Counted from the stretch's first letter, positions 47,301 to 55,793 are shown. The stretch: 64,000 nt of DNA from Prosthecobacter sp. (GCF_014879935.1 NZ_JACSRD010000124.1:1-64000), one strand, 5' to 3'. Program-made: numbers and translations. The notes: generated by a model from the letters alone, not told the origin.

Positions 47301-49250
47301 GCTGATGCTGCGACCTACAGTGTCTCCAACAATGTGGCTGAACTGAGCTACACGATGAATCTCAACGATGGCCCCTATCAGGTAGCGACCGCCAGCATGG
47401 GCGTGCGTCCCTTCATCGGAAGCATCCAACGTGCCCTCGCAGAGACCATGCAGGCGCGTGAGAACCTGGCCTGGCAGTTGAGGCAATTGGAACAGCAACG
47501 CACACTCTTCAGCAGAAAGCTGGACCGCTTCGCTGAAGGCATTGATGCCATTAACAAGATCACGGAAAACAATCGTTCACTCGCCAAGTCACGTCTGGCT
47601 TTGGACAAGGCCATTGGTGCCTGGAACCTGTTTGAAACGATCACGGACAGTCTCAAAAAGACCTTCGAGGATACCTACCGGACCGCCAAAGAAGCACTGC
47701 CTACCCATGTCGGCCTGTCTTTTGACGCCTCGTCACCAGCTCGTGCCATTCTATCCACCACAGCCATGCTCGCCACCCGCGCCACCGACGTGAAACGCAT
47801 CGCCTCGCAGTCCATCATCTATGGGGCCGAACTCGCTCAAAGCGTCGCTGAACTCAAGGTCCGAATCATCAATGAAGACCTCGACTACGACGGTGCTGTG
47901 CGAAACGCGGTGGCGGATCTTGAAGCCAGCTACCTGGAGCTGTTTTCCACCATGCGGGACGTGGATCTCACCGTGCAGGCGCTCGATGCCGGCCTGGCCT
48001 CCTACCAGAACGAGCTCGTCAATGGTGCCACCATCCTGGCGGAGCGTGAAACCTTCCGCAAACGCGCCGCCGCCGTCATCCAGGGCGCACGCACGCGTGA
48101 TGTCGCCTTCCGCGCCTTCCGCACCGAGTCGCTGGAACAATACAAGATCCTCTTCGACCAGGCGGCACGCTACGTCTTCCTCGCCGCCAAAGCCTACGAC
48201 TATGAAACCGGCCAGCTCGACACCACCTCCGGCAGCGACTTCCTGAAGGGCATCCTTGCCACACGGGCGCTCGGTCTGGTCGGGACCGGTGGCGAGCCCC
48301 AGTTCGGCGGCTCCGGCAGCGGTGACCCCGGACTCTCCAGCTACCTCGCCAAGCTCCAGGCGGACTGGAATGTCGCCAAAGGTCGTCTCGGCATCAACAA
48401 CCCGGACACCTACGGCACGGTCTTCAGCCTGCGTCGTGAGCTCTTCAATCTGCCCTACCTCGAAGACGGCAGCGCCGAGGATCACACCGCCTGGCAGGAC
48501 CGTCTGCGCTCCTGCCTGGTCAAAGATTTGCGCACGGATCCCGTCATCGCCGCGCATGCTCTCCCCACCTCCAATCCCACCGGCCTCGCCCAGCCAGGCT
48601 TTGTCATTGATTTCTCCTCCGCCATCGAGAGCGGCCTGAACTTCTTCGGCAATCCGCTCGCCGCAGGTGACAGCGCCTACTCCAGCGCCAGCTTCAGCAC
48701 CAAGATCAACAGCGTCGGCATCGTGTTCCAGGGCTATCTCGGCATGAATCCAAGTGTGAGCGGCAACACCGGCATCCCGGCAGCACCCACACACAGCTCG
48801 CCGGACGCCCTCTCTGCCACGCCGTATGTCTATCTGATCCCCGGTGGTGCAGACAGCTTCCGCACACCGCCGCTCAATGGCATCCCCGCACGCACCCGCG
48901 AATGGAACGTGCTCGATCATGCCATGCCCCTGCCCTACGACATCGGCAGCAGCGGCTTCGGCCAGAACACCCAGTGGACCGCCGCCACCTCGCTGTCCGA
49001 GACCTACTTCCTGCCGCGCAAGCACCAGCCCTTCCGCGCCAGCGACAATGCAGGCCTCTTCTTCACTCCAGGCCTCCAGGACTACACCAACCGCCGTCTC
49101 ATCGGCCGCAGCGTCTGGAACACCCGCTGGAAGCTCGTCATCCCCGCCCAGACCCTCCTCGCCAATCCACAGGACGGCATCGAGCGCTTCATCCGCAGCG
49201 TCAAAGACATCAAGCTCTTCCTCAAGACCTACTCCCACGCAGGAAACTGA
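41394..49250 (+). CDS. giant secreted protein with PA14 domain
   Basis: 2618 residues. A signal peptide (about 1-24, LLVLAAASTLAAQ) is followed by about 870 residues of beta-rich sequence with no family I recognise. A PA14 carbohydrate-binding-type domain lies at about 905-1045 (GLKGEYYNN, YTFHISTDDGTRLWLG). A long mixed region follows, with a helical coiled-coil stretch at about 1990-2310 (QLRQLEQQRTLFSRKLDRF and so on). The last 200 residues are a beta domain ending RSVKDIKLFLKTYSHAG, which loosely resembles the ends of Tc-toxin A subunits; I would not press this. It is probably an adhesin, toxin-like or surface scaffold protein, last of the three-to-four-gene secreted set. Confidence 0.8.
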   Translation: MRSHSPPFLLGLLVLAAASTLAAQDVVPGVNNILWPNPPLAPGDPATAGQFSSFSSISSSPSTAVDSQVPSSGNLRLRTSLLGAAIAGSPPEFAMGDIIGTPLATFPNASNVLISLRREPVRKTETAFKYRTLTDPTIRDFNPGTDILGERFFWSQHARLGTQPDLSGKFEEQTEIGAPGSIARDGFVYASQGGSSRIYWRTTASIGVDGGNNPVYGLVERVVNVSSASRQAVRRIFWTEHGFQGQPVQVPQGEIQQVRIAYNDSVPEEVPEGQQFDVGGDVPVTRRTLWHDSTLKTLNAFNREGRVLVEFLGEARAGGTGLRRQVGVEVVDIVQEALPSPVELAVGDRLFPLPPDQSAQQPYPLPAAGVARDAVQARIDHLLTQFGPQPILSTANPPFTRSFAVGDQTAYYATRATTSPNDVQFWTEPGVAGVRWPKFLNRYRQFWPEDLADYALNVRPSDAGTSAATPPVFGQGTTFELVHQDNGRAITTDPTAFVVELGSGYNTNRSLLLVTSGDNFWFLRVESVLDSHMAVNPRYSSYFRETELDASSATQPLTAFVGQRIHAPAGADSTAGYVDLAYGDAIDPTAYLDPFAEGIPEAEQGSAIIPVNAAPKKGDKDNNRLGIWWFKKVNPPAQLAGRIAPIYWPSFYSRYQLAWPVNAPQIVLASNAGSGDLPADAAGGTIYFENDPSQAGYNPNEEHALMIAGRAYALRDDLNTAQTTSSPYVLVRYNNAVDKRPDMRVFRVLRENETHTFTYNARAGTVLQPPMPLAVMPPPLDDDGDSYNTEVTPENLDPALNVPGNAAADFEHYNRFTYEDRKGLKWVYRGQHNPDGSLPALGMKFYYATLEGFAYPDAVTGVDEAPEAGTITPFLHDGVNGSKVTGTAITVSYRPYWPDLGTRHGLKGEYYNNMNLEGTPALTRVDTTVNFTWDGVSSPDPRVNATQFSARWTGYILAPQTGDYTFHISTDDGTRLWLGNTDADPLTDTWSNPAPASHDTDSIHLEAGQRLPIKFDVFNNAAGALARLEWTGPGIARPVIPATALLPADGDFTEVPSLQFAETLVKPKAGLPGLDGATSARILYQQSVAKDVTAGKESAVLHDPTRSKIYPLGGALAAIPSSIPVDASGSRVYFQGLPAHLQERFFMDPALGPGNPPVGALVLQGQFVDETVGEDYLLLNVLTSAEIALIKDLVSNTDPDASRWRAAVDALTTTLETYVDDGSGSYSPDENKNKVFGPGQLVRVTHSNQAVDSYALTAVGGGDGYVTLILGDGDAFTDVSEPVQMHILKVGPSLYRGQVKPIASENPLAEDLTLQHTGDFAAQENLFEFEWYYAPPVNGQPPANRPGEPGPTWLSQDEYDGPRVMLGASQPLLALTDNYFVMRHRPVEGHALRPVGSNWADDEGWSQWTEPALAEGWIKRVLAGINPFNQRITDFLNNTVNTDVSLLTQAGGRWEGDVPLTLDAAQNEGLIAIYETVLRRGMSFTIEGTPGFNYGPANDALLLAAGYLNDLYMALGNEAYADAANPLISLDVDPQRLVQEQSLPASIGTSIQTTATARFAFEGQTPTLLDEELTLLRGRDDFLVPSVRTAPFYNRFIWNYTRGINAGEVIYAVNYNIQEKAGLGADGKIDASDAARQYPQGHGDAYGHYLTALKNYYRLLANENFTWTPRVEAVNILGVPVTVDYQDERKLAIAAVSLGRTASRLLDLERRKLPLGAGSGWSAMRESQTNVTTGVSRAWGMEQWASRAGQGNLLHWAAANAVLPETDDANTGLQKIDRTTVTELEELATLGEEIQTQLDGANRKTNALNLSDGSLLFDLSPSSLTSGQSHFDQILARAKAALANAATAHERTVHQNALLRSVENQAADYSYTVDRQEWAFINKLYDIYGMPYPGDVGPGKTYPQGYADPDYFRYMFINRPYVYNQQQLFGVNQENNFTRTFKLPVRWSTFESLVAGFDGSTGSANKIMEADAATYSVSNNVAELSYTMNLNDGPYQVATASMGVRPFIGSIQRALAETMQARENLAWQLRQLEQQRTLFSRKLDRFAEGIDAINKITENNRSLAKSRLALDKAIGAWNLFETITDSLKKTFEDTYRTAKEALPTHVGLSFDASSPARAILSTTAMLATRATDVKRIASQSIIYGAELAQSVAELKVRIINEDLDYDGAVRNAVADLEASYLELFSTMRDVDLTVQALDAGLASYQNELVNGATILAERETFRKRAAAVIQGARTRDVAFRAFRTESLEQYKILFDQAARYVFLAAKAYDYETGQLDTTSGSDFLKGILATRALGLVGTGGEPQFGGSGSGDPGLSSYLAKLQADWNVAKGRLGINNPDTYGTVFSLRRELFNLPYLEDGSAEDHTAWQDRLRSCLVKDLRTDPVIAAHALPTSNPTGLAQPGFVIDFSSAIESGLNFFGNPLAAGDSAYSSASFSTKINSVGIVFQGYLGMNPSVSGNTGIPAAPTHSSPDALSATPYVYLIPGGADSFRTPPLNGIPARTREWNVLDHAMPLPYDIGSSGFGQNTQWTAATSLSETYFLPRKHQPFRASDNAGLFFTPGLQDYTNRRLIGRSVWNTRWKLVIPAQTLLANPQDGIERFIRSVKDIKLFLKTYSHAGN

Positions 49251-49334
49251 CCCCCTTTGACCGAAATCCCCGGCTGCAGGCCGAAACCTGCCAAGAAACA
49301 GTGCCCGCACGGAGTTCGATCATGGATCGACTCC

Positions 49335-51656
49335 ATGAATGTCCCCGTCATCCACGCGCTTCTGGCCGCGCAACTCCTGATCGGCACCGCCTGGAGCGCC
49401 GATGACCTGCCGAAGCGCACCGAAAACAAAGTCTTCCGGGACCGTGTGAAGCCCAACTGGCTCCCGGATGGGAGTTCCTTTTGGTATCGCGTGCAAACCG
49501 GGCCGGGCAGCCACGAGTTCGTCTCCATCGATGCCGCCACCGGCAAGCGCAAGGTCGCCCCAACGCTCAAGGACCTCGGTCTTCCCGAACAGGAGGCCGT
49601 GACGACCTCCAAGTCCAAGATCCAGCTCCGCAAAACCACCCGCACCGGCGGGGAATCAGGCTTCAAATTCATCAATCAGTTCGATGAAGACGTCGATCTC
49701 TTCTGGATCAACCAGCAAGGCGAGCACGTGAGCTACGGGCGCATCCGTGCTGGCAGCGAGCGTGAACAGCACACCTTTGAAGGCCACATCTGGCTCATCA
49801 CCAGCCGCACGGGCGAACACCTCGCCGTCATCGAGGCAGCGGCGGCCATTCAGACCCTCATCATCGACGGCAAGGGCCTGTCGCCAGCACCAGCACAGCC
49901 AAAGAAGACGGATCGCGGCGTGAAATCCCCCGACGGCACATGGTCCGTCATGTATGAGAAGGAGTTCATTCTCCTGCACCACGAGAAGACCCACAAACTC
50001 GTGCGGATGAAGGTCGAGCCTGCGGCCCGGATGCCCTTCCGCGACAAAGCCATCTGGTCGCCGGACTCCAGCACCTTTGTCCTCAACTGCGCTCCGCCCC
50101 TTCCCGTCCGCAAAGTGGGCTTCATCGAATCCACGCCCAAAGACCAGCTCCAGCCCCGGCTGCGCGAGTTTCAATACCCCAAACCCGGAGATCCGCTGCC
50201 CAAACCCTTCCCGGTGATCTTTCGCATCAGCGAAACTGGCTGCGAATGGACCCGCGTGAAGTCGGACCTCTACCCCACGCCGTTTCTCAACGCCGAATTC
50301 TTCCAGCTCACCTGGTCGCCGGACAGCAGCGAATTCTACTTCGACTACAACCAGCGCGGCCACCAGCTCTACCGCGTCCTCGCCGTGAACGCGAAGACCG
50401 GCTCCGTGCGCGTGATCGTCGAGGAAACGTCGGAGACCTTCATCGACTACACCAAGAAGACCTGGCGCCACTGGCTGCACGACACCCACGAACTCCTCTG
50501 GATGAGCGAACGTGACGGCTGGTGCCATCTTTGGCTCTACGATGGGAAAAAAGGCGTGATGAAGCATCAAATCACCCAAGGCGCGTGGCCGGTGCGCGAG
50601 GTTCTGCATGTCGATGAGACCGGCAAGCAAATCTGGTTCCTCGCAAGCGGCCTGCGGGAGAAGGAAGACCCGTATCACACGCATCTCTGCCGCGTGAACT
50701 TCGATGGCAGCGGCTTTCAGCGGCTGACCGAAGGCGATGGCAATCACCAGGTCGACTTCTCCCCGAAGCGTGACTTCTTCATCGACACCTGGTCGCGGGC
50801 CGATCATCCGCCCGTCACCGAGCTCCACCGCAGCCACGATGGCAGTCTCGTCTGCGAGTTGGAGAAAGCGGATGCCTCCGCCCTGCTCGCCACAGGCTGG
50901 ACCATGCCCGAACGCTTCATCGCCAAGGGTCGCGATGGCAAAACGGACATCCACGGAGTGATCGTGAAGCCTTCAAACTTCGATCCGGCGAAAAAGTATC
51001 CCGTCGTCGAAAACATCTATGCCGGTCCGCATGGTTCATTTGCGCCGAAGGAGTTCAGTCGCCTGCTCGGACATCACACAATCGCGGAACTCGGCTTCAT
51101 CGTCGTGCAAATGGACGGAATGGGCACGAATCATCGCGGCAAGGCTTTCCATGATGTGTGCTGGAAGAACCTCAAAGACGCCGGATTCCCAGATCGGAAA
51201 CTGTGGATCAAAGAAGCAGCCAAAACACGCCCGTGGATGGATCTCAGCCGCGTGGGCATCTACGGCGGCAGCGCCGGCGGTCAAAACGCGATGCGCGCCC
51301 TGCTCGACCATCACGACTTCTACAAAGTCGCCGTCGCTGACTGCGGCTGTCATGACAACCGCATGGACAAGATCTGGTGGAACGAGCAGTGGATGGGCTG
51401 GCCGGTGGATGAGTCGTATGTGAAAAGCTCGAACAAAGAGGACGCGCACAAGCTGCAAGGTCACCTGCTCCTTATCGTCGGCGAACTCGACACCAACGTC
51501 GATCCCGCGAGCACGACGCAAGTCGTCGCGGCCCTGCAAAAGGCCGGGAAGAGCTTCGACTTCATGCCCATCGCCGGCACAGGCCATGGCGCGGCGGAAA
51601 CGCCTTACGGCTCACGTTTGCGCATGGAGTTTCTGGTGCGGCATTTGAAGCCGTGA
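49335..51656 (+). CDS. secreted S9 family serine peptidase with embedded VHL-beta-like domain
   Basis: 773 residues from the ATG at 49335, where a signal peptide begins (NVPVIHALLAAQLLIG). Residues about 108-170 resemble the VHL beta domain: KFINQFDEDVDLFWINQQGE, RIRAGSEREQHTFEGHIW. A beta-propeller like that of dipeptidyl peptidase IV follows, then an alpha/beta hydrolase with the nucleophile serine S646 in GIYGGSAGGQ, an aspartate in GELDTNVDP and a histidine in GTGHGAAE. It likely cleaves peptides at the cell surface or in the periplasm. The start lies 84 bases after the giant protein's stop. Its 3' end overlaps the convergent HA-repeat gene by 45 bases. Confidence 0.88.
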   Translation: MNVPVIHALLAAQLLIGTAWSADDLPKRTENKVFRDRVKPNWLPDGSSFWYRVQTGPGSHEFVSIDAATGKRKVAPTLKDLGLPEQEAVTTSKSKIQLRKTTRTGGESGFKFINQFDEDVDLFWINQQGEHVSYGRIRAGSEREQHTFEGHIWLITSRTGEHLAVIEAAAAIQTLIIDGKGLSPAPAQPKKTDRGVKSPDGTWSVMYEKEFILLHHEKTHKLVRMKVEPAARMPFRDKAIWSPDSSTFVLNCAPPLPVRKVGFIESTPKDQLQPRLREFQYPKPGDPLPKPFPVIFRISETGCEWTRVKSDLYPTPFLNAEFFQLTWSPDSSEFYFDYNQRGHQLYRVLAVNAKTGSVRVIVEETSETFIDYTKKTWRHWLHDTHELLWMSERDGWCHLWLYDGKKGVMKHQITQGAWPVREVLHVDETGKQIWFLASGLREKEDPYHTHLCRVNFDGSGFQRLTEGDGNHQVDFSPKRDFFIDTWSRADHPPVTELHRSHDGSLVCELEKADASALLATGWTMPERFIAKGRDGKTDIHGVIVKPSNFDPAKKYPVVENIYAGPHGSFAPKEFSRLLGHHTIAELGFIVVQMDGMGTNHRGKAFHDVCWKNLKDAGFPDRKLWIKEAAKTRPWMDLSRVGIYGGSAGGQNAMRALLDHHDFYKVAVADCGCHDNRMDKIWWNEQWMGWPVDESYVKSSNKEDAHKLQGHLLLIVGELDTNVDPASTTQVVAALQKAGKSFDFMPIAGTGHGAAETPYGSRLRMEFLVRHLKP

Positions 51657-54600
51657 CTTTTCGGGAGGCCTCTCCGCAAAGATGAGTCCGGCACGCGTCA
51701 GCTTGCTTGCCTTCACGGCGCTGAGCTTGCCCAGGCGATGAAGATTGCGCTGTGTTTGCTCCCACTTGGCCAGATCATCGTCTGCTTCGCCGATAGCAGT
51801 CAGATGACGTGTGCGACGGCGCTGCGTGGCGGCTTCCCAGCGCCTGAACTGCCGCTCCCACCAGCCTTCTTTGCCATTCCAACTGAAGCCGATGGATTCA
51901 AGCCGCTTGATTTGGTCCGCGCTGAGCTTGCCTTGATGGTAATACATCCGCTGAGTTTTTGCCCAGATGTCGAGACTATGATGGCTTTTGTCCGCCTTCG
52001 AGACATGTGGATGCCCGTGCTGGCGGCGGAAGGCCACGAGTTCGTCAAAACGCTGGTCCCAGGATCGCAACAAACCAGCCTGATACTCTGCTTTCCCCCA
52101 CTTGAGGCCGATGGATTCGAGCTTCTGCACTCTATCTGCCTGGAGTGTTCCCCGGCGGTGCTTCATCCTCTGGGAAGCTACCCAGGCAGCAAGAGCGTGG
52201 TGGTCTGGGTCCGTGGAGCGCACATTGGCATGACCATGGGCTCGATGAAACTCCAGCAACTTCGCGAAATTTTCTCCCCAGGTAATGGCCAGTATGGGGG
52301 CGTTGTTTCGTTCCCCTCTCCAGAGGAAGCCGAGGGACTCCAGCTCCCGGATGCGACTTTCGCTGAGCTGGCCTTTTCTGATGCGTGTGTTGGAGACCCA
52401 GTTGCCCAGCAATCGATTGGGTGGATACTTGGTGGGCACATTGGCGTGGCCGTGCCGGGCATGAAACTCACGCAGCTCAGCCATGCGCTCGTCAGAACTG
52501 CGGCTGGTTGATTGATGCCGCGCTCTGGTCCCATTGGCGGGATTCCAGTCCACGCCGATCTCATCCATCTTCTGAAAGCGATCCTGCGGCAGGCGGCCCT
52601 CGCGATGTAACGCCCGCTGGCGAACGAGCCAGCCCCCCAGCTTCATGTCTGGACCCCGGTGATGTAGCACGCGGGTGTGACCGTGCTGCTCCTTGAAGAC
52701 GGCAAGGTTTCGCAGGTGATCTTCCCAGTTTAGGGAGCAGCCGCCTTGAGCTCCGGAGCGGCCAGATTGCCCAGGCTCCCACGGAAAGCCGAGCTTATCC
52801 AATTTCTCTCGATGTGCTGAGGACAGGCTGCCCTGGCGGTGATAAACTCGCTGCGCCACAACCCAGTGTCGGAGCTTCTTGAACTCCTCCTTGTTCTTTG
52901 GCACGCGGAAGTGTCCGTGAGCGCTCACAAAGCCCGCAAGTTCCTCGAATCGCAGCTCCCAGATGCTCGGCGACCGCTCTCTTGGAACCAGAGGTGAAAC
53001 AGGTCGCAGATTCGGCGTCTGCCAGGAGAATCCCAGCGCCTCCAAACGGGCGATTTGGTCTGCTTCCAAGCTAGCTTCGGCATGCTTCGCACGCTGCTCC
53101 AAAACCCACTTGCGTAGGAGACGGTCTGGGTGCCCGGGGACATTTGCATGACCGTTAAGACGATGAAACTCCACCAGTCGGGCATAGCGTTGCTCCCATT
53201 GGGGCCGGGGGTCTTGAGGGACAGCCGGCCTCGCCTGAAACGGTGACAGCGATTGGTACTCACGCCATTCCGTGCCTAGCGCATCCAGGCGGGAAAGCCG
53301 TTCAGGGAGGAGGCCACCCACGCCAGAACCCTTGCGAAACTTGCTCCGCTGTTTTTGCAGCCACTGTCCCAGAGCAGGATTTCCCCGCCAGTTTTTCGAC
53401 ACTCGGGTGTGTCCCTGAGCTTCTTTGAAGGCCGCCAACTGCGCAAACTTGCTCTCCCACTGAGACTCTTGATGCTCAACCAGCGCAACTGTGTGCAATC
53501 CCGGCGGATCCCACTCAAAGCCGAGGGCATCGAGTTTCGCCTTCTGCTCCGGCTTCATGGCCCCGTTCCGCAGGCGGATACGCTGATTGTCACGCCAATG
53601 GGAGAGGCCAGGAGACAACTCGTTGGTCTTGGTGACGCGCAGGTGGCTGTGTTTTTGCTGGAAGGCCACCAGCTCCGCGAAGCGTCCTTCCCAGCCGTCG
53701 GCAAAGTGCAGTTTGTCCGACTGCCAGACAAAGCCAATCTCCTCCAGCCGCTGCCGACGCTCCGGCAGCAACGTGTTCTTTCGATGATGATAGCGCTGAC
53801 GCTGCACCCATTTCCCCAACAGGGCATCGGATTTCTTGCTCTGCGGCACCTGGCAGTGGCCGTGTGCCTCACGAAAAGCCAGCAGCTTCGTGAACATGCT
53901 CTCCCACAGCGCCACATTGTGTTCCTCCATGGAGGGGCTGAGTCGTTCAGGGTTTTCCCACTCAAAACCGAGGGCATCGAGCCTCGCCTTCTGCTCCGGT
54001 GGCATCACACCACTGCGAAAGCGGATGCGCTGATTGTCCCGCCAGTGCATCAAACCTGCGGATAGCTGGTTCTTCTTGGTGATACGCAGATGCCCGTGTT
54101 TCTCCTTGAAAGCCACCAGCTCTGAAAATCTCGTCCCCCAGCCGCCAACGAAGTGCAGCTTGTCCGACTTCCACGCGAAGCCGATCTCCTCCAGACGACG
54201 CTGCCGCTCAGGCAAGAGTTTGTTTTTGCTGTGGTGGTTTCGCTGTGCCCGCACCCATGCAGCCAGTGTCGCATCGTATTTTCGAGACTTGGGCACCTGG
54301 CAGTGACCATGCTCCTCACGAAAAACCAGCAGCTTTGCAAACATGCTCTCCCATAGCTCCACGTTATGCTTCTCCATTGCCGGGCTGATTCGCTTCGGCG
54401 GTTCCCATTCAAAGCCGATCGAGTCGAGTTTCGTCTTCTGCTCCGTTGTCAGGACTCCTGACTCGAACCGGATGCGCTGATTGTCCCGCCAGTGCACGAG
54501 GCCGGGAGACAATTGATTCTTCAGCGTGATCCGGAGGTGCCCGTGCTTCCTCTGGAAAGCCACGATCTCGACGAATCTCGCCTCCCAGCGGTCTTCATTG

Positions 54601-54908
54601 TGGTTCTTGCGGGCAGGTTGGTCATCTATGGCGTCCCACTTCATGCCGAGCGCCTCCAGCTCCTTCTGCTTTCCCTGTGGAAGCCGCCCTTTTCGAAAAA
54701 GCTCCACTTGTTGCTCAAGCCAGCCACTCAGCTTGGGATGCCTGCGATCACGACTGGGAACATGGCAATGCCCATGCTGAATGCTGTAGCAGACCAGTTG
54801 GTGAAGCATGGCCTCCCATTCAGCATCGCACGCCACCTCCGCCAGTGCGCTGTCGGGCAAAGATCCAGTTTCCGGGACAGATTCATGAACTGAGAATCCA
54901 CTGCTCAT
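51612..54908 (-). CDS. protein of 14 helicase-associated (HA) repeats, no helicase
   Basis: About 1098 residues from the ATG at 54908 (a TTG at 54926 is an alternative). After 30 residues it is a continuous run of about 70-residue repeats with the pattern W-E-x-x-F-x-x-L-x-x-F, HGH, W-x-x-x-Q-R, L-x-x-x-R-x-x-x-L-x-x-x-GF-x-W, which is the helicase-associated (HA) domain. Fourteen can be counted, the last one degenerate. In other proteins such repeats follow a DEAD-box or SNF2 helicase; no helicase motif exists here or next door. Repeats 2-3, 4-5 and 6 are near copies. It probably binds nucleic acid, but this is inference. Confidence 0.85.
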   Translation of the reverse strand: MSSGFSVHESVPETGSLPDSALAEVACDAEWEAMLHQLVCYSIQHGHCHVPSRDRRHPKLSGWLEQQVELFRKGRLPQGKQKELEALGMKWDAIDDQPARKNHNEDRWEARFVEIVAFQRKHGHLRITLKNQLSPGLVHWRDNQRIRFESGVLTTEQKTKLDSIGFEWEPPKRISPAMEKHNVELWESMFAKLLVFREEHGHCQVPKSRKYDATLAAWVRAQRNHHSKNKLLPERQRRLEEIGFAWKSDKLHFVGGWGTRFSELVAFKEKHGHLRITKKNQLSAGLMHWRDNQRIRFRSGVMPPEQKARLDALGFEWENPERLSPSMEEHNVALWESMFTKLLAFREAHGHCQVPQSKKSDALLGKWVQRQRYHHRKNTLLPERRQRLEEIGFVWQSDKLHFADGWEGRFAELVAFQQKHSHLRVTKTNELSPGLSHWRDNQRIRLRNGAMKPEQKAKLDALGFEWDPPGLHTVALVEHQESQWESKFAQLAAFKEAQGHTRVSKNWRGNPALGQWLQKQRSKFRKGSGVGGLLPERLSRLDALGTEWREYQSLSPFQARPAVPQDPRPQWEQRYARLVEFHRLNGHANVPGHPDRLLRKWVLEQRAKHAEASLEADQIARLEALGFSWQTPNLRPVSPLVPRERSPSIWELRFEELAGFVSAHGHFRVPKNKEEFKKLRHWVVAQRVYHRQGSLSSAHREKLDKLGFPWEPGQSGRSGAQGGCSLNWEDHLRNLAVFKEQHGHTRVLHHRGPDMKLGGWLVRQRALHREGRLPQDRFQKMDEIGVDWNPANGTRARHQSTSRSSDERMAELREFHARHGHANVPTKYPPNRLLGNWVSNTRIRKGQLSESRIRELESLGFLWRGERNNAPILAITWGENFAKLLEFHRAHGHANVRSTDPDHHALAAWVASQRMKHRRGTLQADRVQKLESIGLKWGKAEYQAGLLRSWDQRFDELVAFRRQHGHPHVSKADKSHHSLDIWAKTQRMYYHQGKLSADQIKRLESIGFSWNGKEGWWERQFRRWEAATQRRRTRHLTAIGEADDDLAKWEQTQRNLHRLGKLSAVKASKLTRAGLIFAERPPEKSRLQMPHQKLHAQT
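53463..54590 (-). repeat. tandem 447-bp two-repeat unit inside the HA-repeat gene
   Basis: Unit A (54590 down to 54144) and unit B (54143 down to 53697) each encode 149 residues in the same order of two HA repeats; a half unit continues to 53463. At the DNA level a shared word such as GATGCGCTGATTGTCCCGCC lies exactly 447 bases apart (54471 and 54024). This shows recent growth by tandem duplication. Confidence 0.8.
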
Positions 54909-55088
54909 GAGAATGGATGCTGGCAAACTTTCTTTTGGCAGACAAGCAAAAGGTTATGCTGTGAGACGATGACCGTGATGCAGGAATCCTACCAGCGCAT
55001 AGCACTGGCCGTCTTGTCGCGAACTCCACCGCGCCCGCCTCCACTAACTGGCAGACCCGCCTGAAGGTTTGGGCCGTGATGAAGCTTG

Positions 55089-55793
55089 TCACCCCAACTG
55101 CTTCGCTCTTCGATACTCGCTCGGCGAGTAGCTCGTCACTGCACGAAAGGCTCGCGTGAAGGCGCTGTGATCCGCAAAACCGCAGTTCAAGGCGATCTCG
55201 GCAATGGAAGCATCGCTTTCCAGCAGCAACCGCGAGCCGGCGGTGATGCGTGTTTTGGTGATGAGCTGCATCGGGCTGATGCCGTGGATGCGTTTGATGA
55301 CGCGGGCGAAGCGGGCGGCGCTCATGCCAGCTTTTCTGGCGAGTGAGGATGGGCTCACGGCTTCATCAAACGAGCGCTCGAGATGCCGCAGGGCCAGCGC
55401 GACGGCAGGAGGCACTTCTTCGCGGTTCACGAGGGCGGTGAGGTCTTTCGAGATGCCGATGAGGCCGGTCACGCGACCGGTTTCATCGCGGATGGGTAGT
55501 TTGCTCGTGAGTCCCCACACGGGGACATGCGGGCGACGCCAGAACAGTTCTAGACGCTCGATGATCGGCTTGCCGGTGCGCAGGACATGCGCGTCTTGCT
55601 CGGTCGGAATGCGGCCGAAGTCGCCGGGACACACGTCGCAGGGCCGTTTGCCGATCATCTGCGATTTGTCGGACAAACCATGCCGTTCCACGAGTGACTG
55701 ATTCACGACCAAATAACGCCCCGAGGCGTCTTTGATGAAAAAAGCCGTGTCGTGCATCAAATCGGCCACCTGCTCGACGAATCGAGCATCCAT
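55089..55793 (-). CDS. PAS-AraC family transcriptional regulator
   Basis: About 234 residues from the ATG at 55793. A PAS domain (DTAFFIKDASGRYLVVNQSL, later GRVTGLIGISKDL) is followed by an AraC HTH domain with ISPMQLITKTRITAGSRLLL and FADHSAFTRAFRAVTSYSP. Upstream in-frame starts (55796, 55871) only add a proline-rich stretch. It is divergent from the metallopeptidase-like gene at 55982 and is likely its regulator. Third protein of this design in the window. Confidence 0.87.
   Translation of the reverse strand: MDARFVEQVADLMHDTAFFIKDASGRYLVVNQSLVERHGLSDKSQMIGKRPCDVCPGDFGRIPTEQDAHVLRTGKPIIERLELFWRRPHVPVWGLTSKLPIRDETGRVTGLIGISKDLTALVNREEVPPAVALALRHLERSFDEAVSPSSLARKAGMSAARFARVIKRIHGISPMQLITKTRITAGSRLLLESDASIAEIALNCGFADHSAFTRAFRAVTSYSPSEYRRAKQLG

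Noticed and set aside
45132..47498. 788-residue minus-strand frame inside the giant gene
   Set aside because: Valine/glycine/arginine-rich mirror with no signal or domain; the plus frame runs unbroken through it.
41394..49250. Tc-toxin A subunit
   Set aside because: Only the final segment is loosely alike; no TcB or TcC genes are near and the rest does not match.
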